64,000 nt of DNA from JAJAZB01 sp965249815. GTDB taxonomy: Bacteria > Bacteroidota > Bacteroidia > Cytophagales > Spirosomataceae. The position numbers and the translations under genes are program-made. Shown one piece after another: positions 1 through 7,800 of this stretch. The notes below the pieces were generated by a model that was not told where the DNA came from, did not search any database, and saw only the letters and a list, made by a program, of their open reading frames with translations. Position 1 is the first letter of the stretch. Every line of letters begins with the position of its first letter. The stretch lies in NCBI GenBank assembly GCA_965249815.1, contig CBDFMV010000001.1, positions 23,556 through 87,555 on the forward strand. Reading direction: 5' to 3'.

Positions 1-2
1 GC

Positions 3-1544
3 CGCCTGATGGAAACGGCCCAGTTTGTCGTCAACGTTCTGACACCCAACAGTTTCGAGCACGACGGCGAGGCGAAAATTTCGATTCAGAAAGTCCGGCT
101 CATCCACGCCGCCATCCGCTATTACGCCCAGGAGCACCACTGGGACGCCCAAACGTACGGCGTGCCCATCAACCAGGAAGACATGGCCGGGACGCTGCTC
201 TCGTTCAGCGTGGTGATCATTGACGGGCTGAAGCAACTCGGCATCGAACTGGAGCCGACCGAAAAAACCGCCTGGTTTCACACCTGGCGCGTGGTGGGCG
301 AAATGCTCGGGCTGGACGACGACCTCAATTCGGAAAGCGAGGACGACTGCCGCTGGCTGATGAACGCCATCCTGGAACAGCAGGCCGGGAAGTCGAAGGA
401 AGGGGCCGAACTCACCGACGCCTGCATGGATTTGATGGAAAGCCACATGTCGATTGGGCCGCTCAAGGGCCTCACGCCCGTGCTGGTGCGGTTTTTCGTC
501 GGGGAAACCTACGGCGACATGCTCGACGTGCCCCAGCCGGAGGCCGAAGGCGACGCCCGCGTGGCCAACGCGCTGCGGTGGATCGACAAAAATTTTGGCC
601 GCTTCGACGAGCGCCACGTGGTGATGGCGGCGCTGGGCCGGGGCTTCAGCCACCAGGTCATCGACATGGTGCTCGACTACCACAACGGCAGCAAAAGCGA
701 ACGCTTCCGGCTGCCGTCGGCCCTGACCGATCTCTGGCGCACCGACCTGCCCACCTTCCGGATTCCGCCGCTGACGGGCATCCAGGACGCCGTTTTTTAC
801 TTCGACAAACTCACCCGGCACTTCAAGGCGCAGAACAACCCGATGGGCCTGTTCGCAGCGGTGTACAAACTCGTGACCGAGCGCGTGGCCGAGGGCATCC
901 GGCTGGGAATTTTTGAAAACCCGGTGAAGATGGAAGAAGTTGACGTGCGCTTCTGCACGCTCTACTTCACCGCCATCAACGCGTACTTCGACGGCGAACC
1001 CGCCGTGGCCCCGTGGCAGGTGGCCTTCGATTCGGGTCGGCTGCCGCTCATCACCGACCAGCACATTTTCGTGGCCTGCAACGCCCACATCGGCTTCGAC
1101 CTCGCGCTGGTGGTGTCGGAGGTGTTTCCGGGGGAAAGCGTGCAGACTTTTCAGCACGACTTCCTGAAAATGAACGAGTTGTTCGACCACATGTACGACC
1201 AGATGAACGACGACATCGGGCGCGTGTTCCGACCCTTTGGCACGATGCTAAAGTTTTTCGACAAAAAAATCATCGAAACCGAACGGGTCATCATGCAGAA
1301 AGGCCGGGAAAAAGCCTGGGAAGCGAGCGTCAAACTGGCCGGGGCGAAATCGCCCGAAGAACGCGCCCAACTGGTGGCCGAACTCGAAAGAGACTCGGCG
1401 GCGATGGGCCGGAAGCTCGTTGACCCACCGTGGCTGCTGCGCTGGCCGCTGCGCTGGATTGCCCAAAAAGAAACCGGCACCGTCGCCCAGAAAGTGGACG
1501 TGATGCTGCGCACGGCGTTGCTGCCGGAGGTTTCCGCCAATTGA
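3..1544 (+). CDS. DUF2236 (MpaB-like) and DUF5995 fusion protein, 5' partial
   Basis: The reading frame is open at the left edge, and the first methionine (position 9) lies inside a conserved stretch, so the true start is upstream of the window. Residues about 1-170 resemble the DUF2236 / MpaB / rubber-oxygenase catalytic family, with the RLIHAAIR and NQEDMAGTLL segments, whose histidines normally bind haem. Residues about 210-450 resemble DUF5995, including a YFTAINAYF segment and NAHIGFDLAL near residue 355. Both domains are poorly characterised, and finding them in one chain is notable. It ends 31 bp before the kinase gene on the same strand. The domain calls are by motif memory, and substrate is unknown. 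Confidence 0.6.
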   Translation, partial: RLMETAQFVVNVLTPNSFEHDGEAKISIQKVRLIHAAIRYYAQEHHWDAQTYGVPINQEDMAGTLLSFSVVIIDGLKQLGIELEPTEKTAWFHTWRVVGEMLGLDDDLNSESEDDCRWLMNAILEQQAGKSKEGAELTDACMDLMESHMSIGPLKGLTPVLVRFFVGETYGDMLDVPQPEAEGDARVANALRWIDKNFGRFDERHVVMAALGRGFSHQVIDMVLDYHNGSKSERFRLPSALTDLWRTDLPTFRIPPLTGIQDAVFYFDKLTRHFKAQNNPMGLFAAVYKLVTERVAEGIRLGIFENPVKMEEVDVRFCTLYFTAINAYFDGEPAVAPWQVAFDSGRLPLITDQHIFVACNAHIGFDLALVVSEVFPGESVQTFQHDFLKMNELFDHMYDQMNDDIGRVFRPFGTMLKFFDKKIIETERVIMQKGREKAWEASVKLAGAKSPEERAQLVAELERDSAAMGRKLVDPPWLLRWPLRWIAQKETGTVAQKVDVMLRTALLPEVSAN

Positions 1545-1575
1545 AACGGACGGAAATGGAACTCACCAACCCCCT

Positions 1576-3741
1576 ATGAAATCCCGGTTACGGCCACTAT
1601 TCACCCTTTTGACGGTCCTGTCGGTTCCAGCGTTGTTGTGGGCGCAGGAAACGCCGATTCGGGTGCAGGACGCCACCCAGACCTACGACGTGCTGCCCCA
1701 TTGCCAGGTTCTCGAAGTGCGCGCCGGGGCGGTTTCGGTGCAGGCATTGTTGCAAAATCCGGCGCAGTACCGGTTCGTGCCCTACGAAGCCCGGCTGCTC
1801 AAGACCCGGTTCAGCCAGCTCGACGCCCACCAGTACGGCTACTGGTTTTCGTTTCAACTCACCAACGACCTCGACAAGGAGCTTTTCCTGCAATTCATTT
1901 ACAGCGGCACCGAAACCATCGACGTGTACGAAGTGGCCGACAACCACGTCGTGGCCCGGCACAAAATCGGCTCGCTGGAAGTCGAAACGGCTTACCCGTT
2001 CCGCAAAAGCAACCCGTTTTGTCCGCTCCGCGTGGCGCGGGGACAAACCCACCGGCTGCTGGTGTACCAGCACGGCGTGTACACGGCCCAATTGCCGATG
2101 TTCGCCCTGACGGCCACCAATCTGCTGCGGAGCCAGCACCGAGCCGACTTGTTTTTCGGGTTGTACTACGGGTTCATCCTCATTATCATCCTTTACAACC
2201 TGGTGCTGTTCGGGCGTTTGCGCGAGTGGGACAATCTGTTTTACGCTCTGTGGGTGTTTTTCGTCGGGTTGCAGGTGGCGCTTTACCGGGGGCACCTCAA
2301 CGAATTTCTGTATTCGGGGCACCCGTCCATCGAACTCTACGGCGCGGCGCTGGCGGGTATCACCGGGCTGTGCCACGTGCCGTTCACGCTGTCGTTTTTG
2401 CGGCTGAAAACCCTTGCGCCTGGTTTTTACCGGGTTGGCATCGGCATTTTCTGCTTGTACGCGGGGGCGCTCGCCTGGAACATCCTCGACATCAGCCGGG
2501 GGCAGAAAATCGACGTGGTGCCGCTGGTGGCCATGCTCGAAGGGGCCTTCAGCGTGGCGGCAGGGGTGGTGATTTACCGGAAAGGCTTCCCGCCCGCGCT
2601 GTACTACGTGCTGGGCAACCTCGTGTTTTTCGCCTCGCTGTTTTTCCTGCTCAGCTACGCGGCGGGGCGATTGCCGTACAACTTCTTCTCATACAACACG
2701 ATTCTGCTCGGTTCGGGGGTCGAAATTCTGCTTTTCACGCTCGCCCTGGCCTACAAAATCAACCTGTTCAAGCACGAACGCGAACAGGCCGTGACCGAGC
2801 AAATCCGGTTGCTGCGCGAAAACGAACGGTTGGTAAGCGAACAAAACTCGACGCTCGAGGTGGCCGTGAAGGAGCGCACCGCCGAACTCCAGCAAACCCT
2901 AAAAGACCTCGAAACCACCCAGACGCAACTGATTCAGGCCGAAAAACTGGCCTCGCTGGGCGAATTGACGGCGGGCATCGCCCACGAAATTCAGAACCCG
3001 TTGAATTTCGTCAACAATTTCTCGGAAGTCAGCGTGGACTTAATCGGGGAACTGAAGGAAGAAATGGCCGCCGGAAACAACCAGGAAGTGCTCGCCCTGG
3101 CCGACGACCTGACGCTGAACCTCCAGAAAATCACGCTGCACGGTAAACGCGCCGACAGCATCGTGAAGGGCATGCTGCAACACAGCCGCACCAGCACCGG
3201 CGAGCGCCAGCCCACCGACCTCAACGCCCTGGCCGATGAGTACCTGCGGCTGGCCTACCACGGCCTGCACGGCAAGGACAAGGAGTTTCGCGCCAAACTC
3301 GTCACGGACTTTGACGCCTTGATGGAACCGGTCAACGTGGTGCCGCAGGACATCAGCCGGGTGCTGCTGAACCTGTTCAACAACGCGTTTTACGCCGTGT
3401 TGGAGAAGCAAAAAAACCTAAACCAAAACCTGTTAGGTCTTCAAGACCTAACAGGTTTGTCCGGTTTGGCCCCGTATCAGCCCACCGTCAGCGTCAGCAC
3501 AAAGCGGCTCAACGGCTGGGTTGAAATCCGCGTCCGCGACAACGGCACGGGCATTCCCGACGGCGTCCGGCAGAAAATCTTCCAGCCTTTTTTCACCACC
3601 AAACCCAGCGGACAAGGCACCGGTTTGGGCCTGAGCCTGAGCTACGACATCGTCACCAAAGGCCACGGAGGCACACTCACGGTGAGTTCAACGGAAGGCG
3701 AGGGAACGGAATTCACGGTTCGGTTGCCCGCACACGGATAA
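1576..3741 (+). CDS. 7TMR-DISM sensor histidine kinase
   Basis: A 721-residue membrane sensor kinase. A signal peptide (residues 1-23) is followed by an extracytoplasmic 7TMR-DISMED2-type domain (about 30-160), seven helices (about 190-395), a coiled coil (about 405-455), a HisKA-type dimerisation helix with phospho-acceptor His470 in GIAHEIQNPLNF, and an HATPase domain with FNNAFYAV, DNGTGIP and GTGLGLSLSYD. It resembles kinases that sense ligands through the 7TMR-DISM module and phosphorylate a response regulator encoded elsewhere. Residues about 617-628 are encoded by an in-frame palindromic repeat missing from the paralogue at 4985-6022. The last 107 bases before the C-terminus are identical to that paralogue. 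Confidence 0.9.
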   Translation: MKSRLRPLFTLLTVLSVPALLWAQETPIRVQDATQTYDVLPHCQVLEVRAGAVSVQALLQNPAQYRFVPYEARLLKTRFSQLDAHQYGYWFSFQLTNDLDKELFLQFIYSGTETIDVYEVADNHVVARHKIGSLEVETAYPFRKSNPFCPLRVARGQTHRLLVYQHGVYTAQLPMFALTATNLLRSQHRADLFFGLYYGFILIIILYNLVLFGRLREWDNLFYALWVFFVGLQVALYRGHLNEFLYSGHPSIELYGAALAGITGLCHVPFTLSFLRLKTLAPGFYRVGIGIFCLYAGALAWNILDISRGQKIDVVPLVAMLEGAFSVAAGVVIYRKGFPPALYYVLGNLVFFASLFFLLSYAAGRLPYNFFSYNTILLGSGVEILLFTLALAYKINLFKHEREQAVTEQIRLLRENERLVSEQNSTLEVAVKERTAELQQTLKDLETTQTQLIQAEKLASLGELTAGIAHEIQNPLNFVNNFSEVSVDLIGELKEEMAAGNNQEVLALADDLTLNLQKITLHGKRADSIVKGMLQHSRTSTGERQPTDLNALADEYLRLAYHGLHGKDKEFRAKLVTDFDALMEPVNVVPQDISRVLLNLFNNAFYAVLEKQKNLNQNLLGLQDLTGLSGLAPYQPTVSVSTKRLNGWVEIRVRDNGTGIPDGVRQKIFQPFFTTKPSGQGTGLGLSLSYDIVTKGHGGTLTVSSTEGEGTEFTVRLPAHG
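3426..3458. repeat. Palindromic repeat inserted in the kinase ATPase domain
   Basis: Two 15-bp arms (3426-3440 and 3444-3458) form a perfect inverted repeat with a 3-base loop. The arm reads aaacctgttaggtct. The same arms, in reversed order and also with a 3-base loop, occur in the intergenic element at 47153-47185. Here the element lies inside the coding sequence and keeps the frame, adding a leucine-rich loop between the N-box and the G1 region. Confidence 0.9.
3625..3731 (+). repeat. 107-bp identical block shared by two kinase genes (copy 1)
   Basis: This stretch, coding for the G2 box to the C-terminus of the kinase, is base-for-base identical to 5912-6018. Flanking sequence diverges even at synonymous sites, so recent gene conversion or duplication is likelier than protein-level constraint. 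Confidence 0.9.
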
Positions 3742-3806
3742 CCCCTGTTTTTTGTAATAACAGTATCAAAAATCATGAAGCGGTTAAATTTTAAAGGGAA
3801 ACGCCA

Positions 3807-4940
3807 ATGCAAGCCAAATCTATCAAGGGAGCTACCCCCGAATTAGTATCCCAACACCTCACCGACAGCATGGCCGATGGCTTTACGCCGACTATTGCTG
3901 TTGTCTTTAATTACTCGACCATCGACTATATCCCTGTTTGTCAGTTGTTAGAACCGGTTGGTATCACCATTTTTGGTGCTTCGTCGTCGGGTGAATTTAT
4001 TGATGGCACTTTTGATGAACCGGCTACCGCTATTTTGCTATTAGACATTAACCCAGCTTTCTTCAGGGTAGTATTTATAGAAACAGGTCAGCACTCCACC
4101 CGCGAAATTGCCCAACAAGTTGGTGAAATAGGGTTGCAGACCTTTCGTAAACCTGCATTTATCGTGGCCTCGGCAGGACTGGGTACCGATGGTGACCTGA
4201 TTATTGAGGGAATCGAAGCTGTATCCGGTAAGGGAGTAAGCATTTTTGGTGGCTTAGCCTCTGCTGATGATTTACGGAGCCACGAAACCTACGTGTTTAC
4301 GAACGGAAAAATATGCTATAATGGATTGATAGCCCTGATTGTCGATAGCGAAAAAATAAGTTTCAATGGATTATCGGTTGTCGGCTGGAAACCCGTGGGT
4401 ATGATGCGAACCATCACTAAAAGTGAGGGCAACGTGGTGTACACGATTGACAATGAACCGGCTTTAGACTTTTTCTATCGGTATAACGGAATGAAAATTA
4501 GCAAATCGGTGGGGGCTATTTTGCAATCCGATTATTTCCAGTTACACCTGTACCGTGATGGCAAACACCCGGTAATGCGTACGCCCATGATAATCAATCC
4601 GGAAGATGGCTCAATCGTATTTGCCGGGAGTTTACCACAAGGATCCAAGGTGCGGTTAACGATGTTGCCAGGGTTCGATGTAATTGAAAATGTAGTAACC
4701 GACTTTACTAACTTCAAAGAAAAACTTTCTCACCAGCAGGCCCTGATCATGTTTTCATGCAAGGGTAGATCATTAGCATTAGGCCCCGCTATTGGCGACG
4801 AAATACAACGTATTAAAGATGTGTGGGATGTGCCAATGGCAGGATTCCTATGCTACGGTGAACTGGGGAAAGTAAACGGAAATATCAACGAATTTCACAA
4901 TATGTCCTGCTCAGTAGTGCTTCTAAGCGAACTTGATTAG
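3807..4940 (+). CDS. FIST domain sensory protein
   Basis: A 377-residue soluble protein with FIST_N (about residues 25-215, including FGASSSGEFIDGTF and the GGLASADD turn) and FIST_C (about 225-365, ending in MAGFLCYGELG). FIST proteins are thought to sense small ligands, possibly amino acids, and are commonly coupled to signalling enzymes. The gene is clearly more AT-rich than its neighbours. It is followed after 44 bp by a soluble histidine kinase on the same strand, which is the expected partner. No signal peptide or membrane helix is present, so the pair should act in the cytoplasm. The ligand is unknown. Confidence 0.85.
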   Translation: MQAKSIKGATPELVSQHLTDSMADGFTPTIAVVFNYSTIDYIPVCQLLEPVGITIFGASSSGEFIDGTFDEPATAILLLDINPAFFRVVFIETGQHSTREIAQQVGEIGLQTFRKPAFIVASAGLGTDGDLIIEGIEAVSGKGVSIFGGLASADDLRSHETYVFTNGKICYNGLIALIVDSEKISFNGLSVVGWKPVGMMRTITKSEGNVVYTIDNEPALDFFYRYNGMKISKSVGAILQSDYFQLHLYRDGKHPVMRTPMIINPEDGSIVFAGSLPQGSKVRLTMLPGFDVIENVVTDFTNFKEKLSHQQALIMFSCKGRSLALGPAIGDEIQRIKDVWDVPMAGFLCYGELGKVNGNINEFHNMSCSVVLLSELD

Positions 4941-4984
4941 CCCTCTTGCAAAGCTATTTCAGATAACCCTCTTTCTGCAAAAAA

Positions 4985-6022
4985 GTGGATCAATCGTTAC
5001 AACCTCTATCTGACTTGATACAAAATGCTTCTCACCTCCTGCCGATAGAGAAAGAGCATTTTCTTAATTTATTAAAGGAATCCGGGAAGGCCCAAGCCTT
5101 ACTGGAATTTAAACTAAATCGAACCGAACGGGATAAGCAAATCCTGTCAATCATGCTGGAAGAAAGCATTGACGACCTTCAGAAGAAAAACCAGTCCGTT
5201 GAGCAGGCGAATACAGCCTTAAATCAATCACTTGCTGAACTCCGCTCCACCCAAACCCAACTGATTCTGCGCGAAAAAATGGCCTCATTGGGTGACCTGA
5301 CGGCCGGCATCGCCCACGAGATTCAGAACCCCTTGAACTTCGTCAATAATTTCTCGGAAGTCAGCACTGAACTGCTCGGCGAGTTGAAAGAAGAAATCTC
5401 CGCCGGGCGCATCGATGAAGTACGGGCTATCGCCGATGATCTCACCCAAAATTTACAGAAAATTGCCCTTCACGGCCAGCGGGCTTCGGCCATCGTGAAG
5501 GGCATGCTCGAACATTCCCGCACCTCGTCGGGCGAAAAGCAATCCACCGATCTCAACGCGTTGGCTGAAGAATACCTGCGCCTGACCTATCACGGTATAC
5601 GGGCCAAAGACAAGGACTTCAACGCGGAAATGAAAATCACTTTCGACCCCAATCTTGGGAAAATGGAGGTCGTGCCCCAGGAAATGGGCCGGGTGCTGCT
5701 CAACTTGTTCAACAACGCCTTTTATGCCGTTTCGGAAAAACAGAAAACCGCCCCGCCGACGTATCACCCCACCGTTACGGTGAATACCCAACGCACGAAC
5801 GGCGGTGTGGAGATTCAGGTGATCGACAACGGCATGGGGATGCCCGAAGCGGTGAAAGCCAAGATTTTCCAGCCCTTTTTCACGACCAAACCCACCGGGC
5901 AGGGCACCGGCTTGGGCCTGAGCCTGAGCTACGACATCGTCACCAAAGGCCACGGAGGCACACTCACGGTGAGTTCAACGGAAGGCGAGGGAACGGAATT
6001 CACGGTTCGGTTGCCCGCGTAG
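4985..6022 (+). CDS. Soluble sensor histidine kinase paired with FIST protein
   Basis: A 345-residue kinase starting at GTG. Residues 1-80 form a helical, coiled-coil N-terminus, then come HisKA (His111 in GIAHEIQNPLNFVNN) and HATPase (FNNAFYAV, DNGMGMP, GTGLGLSLSYD). It has no membrane segments, so input probably comes from the adjacent FIST protein. Base composition shifts inside the gene: the first 250 bases are AT-rich like the FIST gene, while the kinase domain is GC-rich and closely related to the kinase at 1576-3741. This suggests a chimera in which the catalytic half was copied from, or converted by, the upstream paralogue. Confidence 0.87.
   Translation: MDQSLQPLSDLIQNASHLLPIEKEHFLNLLKESGKAQALLEFKLNRTERDKQILSIMLEESIDDLQKKNQSVEQANTALNQSLAELRSTQTQLILREKMASLGDLTAGIAHEIQNPLNFVNNFSEVSTELLGELKEEISAGRIDEVRAIADDLTQNLQKIALHGQRASAIVKGMLEHSRTSSGEKQSTDLNALAEEYLRLTYHGIRAKDKDFNAEMKITFDPNLGKMEVVPQEMGRVLLNLFNNAFYAVSEKQKTAPPTYHPTVTVNTQRTNGGVEIQVIDNGMGMPEAVKAKIFQPFFTTKPTGQGTGLGLSLSYDIVTKGHGGTLTVSSTEGEGTEFTVRLPA
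5912..6018 (+). repeat. 107-bp identical block shared by two kinase genes (copy 2)
   Basis: Identical to 3625-3731, and it ends four bases before the stop codon. See copy 1. Confidence 0.9.
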
Positions 6023-6024
6023 GC

Positions 6025-7800
6025 TCACTTCACCTCGCTGGCGAACCGATGTTCTTCTGAAAGAGGCGCAAGTTGATCAAGATGTTCGCGCGCCCATGCC
6101 TGGGCACCGGTGGCCGTGAACCAAATCCGGATTTCTCCGCCCGAGGCGATTACAACCCGGCCTCCATCGCGGGAAAATGAGGCCGAATTCACCACGCTGT
6201 TTTTCTCGAAGGTGCCTTCGGGTTGCGGATGCCCCCCGGCGCTGGCCGGCCAGAGTTTGGCTGGCTCGGTGGCCGAGGCGGTCAGTACCTGGCTGCCATC
6301 GGGCGAGAACAGTGCGAAATTGATCGGATAAGGCCCCGGCCCAAGACTTTCGTGTTCAAACGAAGCCTGCGGTTGCGAAGTACACCCACCCTTCGCCGGC
6401 ACGTACCACAATCCGGCGTTGCCGGAGTGAACCAAAAGAACCTTTCCGCCATCGGGCGAAAAAAGCGCCCAGCGGATAAGCGCTCCGTCGGTGAAGACGC
6501 AAAGCGGTTCGAACGCACCCGACGCGCCCGCCTCCCACACCTTCGCCACTTTGTCGGACACGGTGAGCACCCGACGGCCATCGGGCGAGAACGAGGCCGA
6601 GGCCAGCCCTGCCCCGTGGCGGAAACGAGTCAGCAGGGGGGCGTCGCCCCGACCGGATGCGTCCCACAACCGGGCGGTGCTGTCGCCCGATGCGGTGAGA
6701 ACCCTGCGGCCGTCGGGCGAGAAACTGGCGGAGTTGGTGCCCGTCCTGACCGGGACGTCCCTGACGCTGAACCGCACCAGGGGTTGGGGAATGCCCCGCG
6801 CGGCGGCATCCCAGAGCCGGGTCGCGTTCAGCGAAACGGTGAGAACCCGGTTGCCATCGGGCGAAAACTGCGCCGAAGTCAGGGCCTCATCGTGCCGGAA
6901 CGTAGCCAGCGGACGGACCACCTCGCGCGCCGATACGTCCCAAAGTTTCGCCGTGCTGTCGTCGGAAGCCGTGAGCAGGCGGCGGCCATCGGGCGAAAAC
7001 AGCGCCGACCTTACCCACCCCGTGTGCCCGAACCGGGCCAGGGGTTGCGGCGTACCCGTGGCGGAGGCGTCCCACAACAGCGCGCCGTCCAGCGAGGTGG
7101 TGAGGACGGTGCGGCCATCGGGCGAGAACAGGGCGGAGTGGAGGTATTGGCCGTGTTTGAACGTGACCAGTGGTTTCGGTTCGGGCACGGTGGTGTCCCA
7201 CACCTGCGCAACATCCCCGGTGCCGTCCGTGGCCGTGAGCAGCCGGGCGCCGTCGGGCGAGAACAGGGCCAGCCGGGCGCTGGTCCGCAGGCGAACTAAA
7301 TTTCCGGCAACACCCGTCCCGGCGTTGAGGCGCTTCACCAGTCGGTCAAGCAGTGGCGGCGAATACGGATTGCGCCGAAATGCATGGAGCAAACACGGCA
7401 CCGCCTGCTGTGGCTCCAGGTTGTCGCTTTTCACGACCAAATACAGCGCCGTGGCCTGGTTGGCTTGCCTCAAGGCTTCGGTGGTGGCTTCACTGGCGCG
7501 CCGGGTGGCGGTTTCGGCTTGTTTCCGGGCTATTTTTGCCGCGTCGCGCTGGCGTTCGGCCTCCAGTTTCTCGCCATCAATTGCGACAAACAGCGCATTG
7601 AGGCGCTTGTCCACCTCCGGAGCTTTCGTTGGGTCGCAGAGTTTGGCGGCGTTGTATTTGTTGAGGGCCTTGCTGTACTTCTTGTTTGCTTGCCAGGCTG
7701 CACCTTCCCGCATCAGCCGGGGGTAGTCGCGGCAGTCCTGCGCCGTCGTCCGGTTGGCGAACAACAAGCCGACGAACAGCAACAGCAGGCACCGGTTCAT
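6025..7800 (-). CDS. Exported WD40 repeat protein, partner of nSTAND NTPase
   Basis: A 591-residue protein. I place the start at 7800, where ATG overlaps the TGA of the upstream NTPase gene (ATGA, a 4-base overlap) and a clear signal peptide (MNRCLLLLFVGLLFANRTTAQ, cleaved after about residue 20) begins. Residues about 25-110 form a short TPR-like helical region rich in Lys, Arg and Ala. From about residue 170 to the end there are at least ten WD40-type blades, most carrying the (A/S)xFSPDGxRVLTAS signature, enough for one or two propellers. The signal peptide puts the propeller outside the cytoplasm. The neighbouring locus has the same architecture in one chain (16459-20199). Probable role: sensor or scaffold for the NTPase. 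Confidence 0.85.
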   Translation of the reverse strand: MNRCLLLLFVGLLFANRTTAQDCRDYPRLMREGAAWQANKKYSKALNKYNAAKLCDPTKAPEVDKRLNALFVAIDGEKLEAERQRDAAKIARKQAETATRRASEATTEALRQANQATALYLVVKSDNLEPQQAVPCLLHAFRRNPYSPPLLDRLVKRLNAGTGVAGNLVRLRTSARLALFSPDGARLLTATDGTGDVAQVWDTTVPEPKPLVTFKHGQYLHSALFSPDGRTVLTTSLDGALLWDASATGTPQPLARFGHTGWVRSALFSPDGRRLLTASDDSTAKLWDVSAREVVRPLATFRHDEALTSAQFSPDGNRVLTVSLNATRLWDAAARGIPQPLVRFSVRDVPVRTGTNSASFSPDGRRVLTASGDSTARLWDASGRGDAPLLTRFRHGAGLASASFSPDGRRVLTVSDKVAKVWEAGASGAFEPLCVFTDGALIRWALFSPDGGKVLLVHSGNAGLWYVPAKGGCTSQPQASFEHESLGPGPYPINFALFSPDGSQVLTASATEPAKLWPASAGGHPQPEGTFEKNSVVNSASFSRDGGRVVIASGGEIRIWFTATGAQAWAREHLDQLAPLSEEHRFASEVK

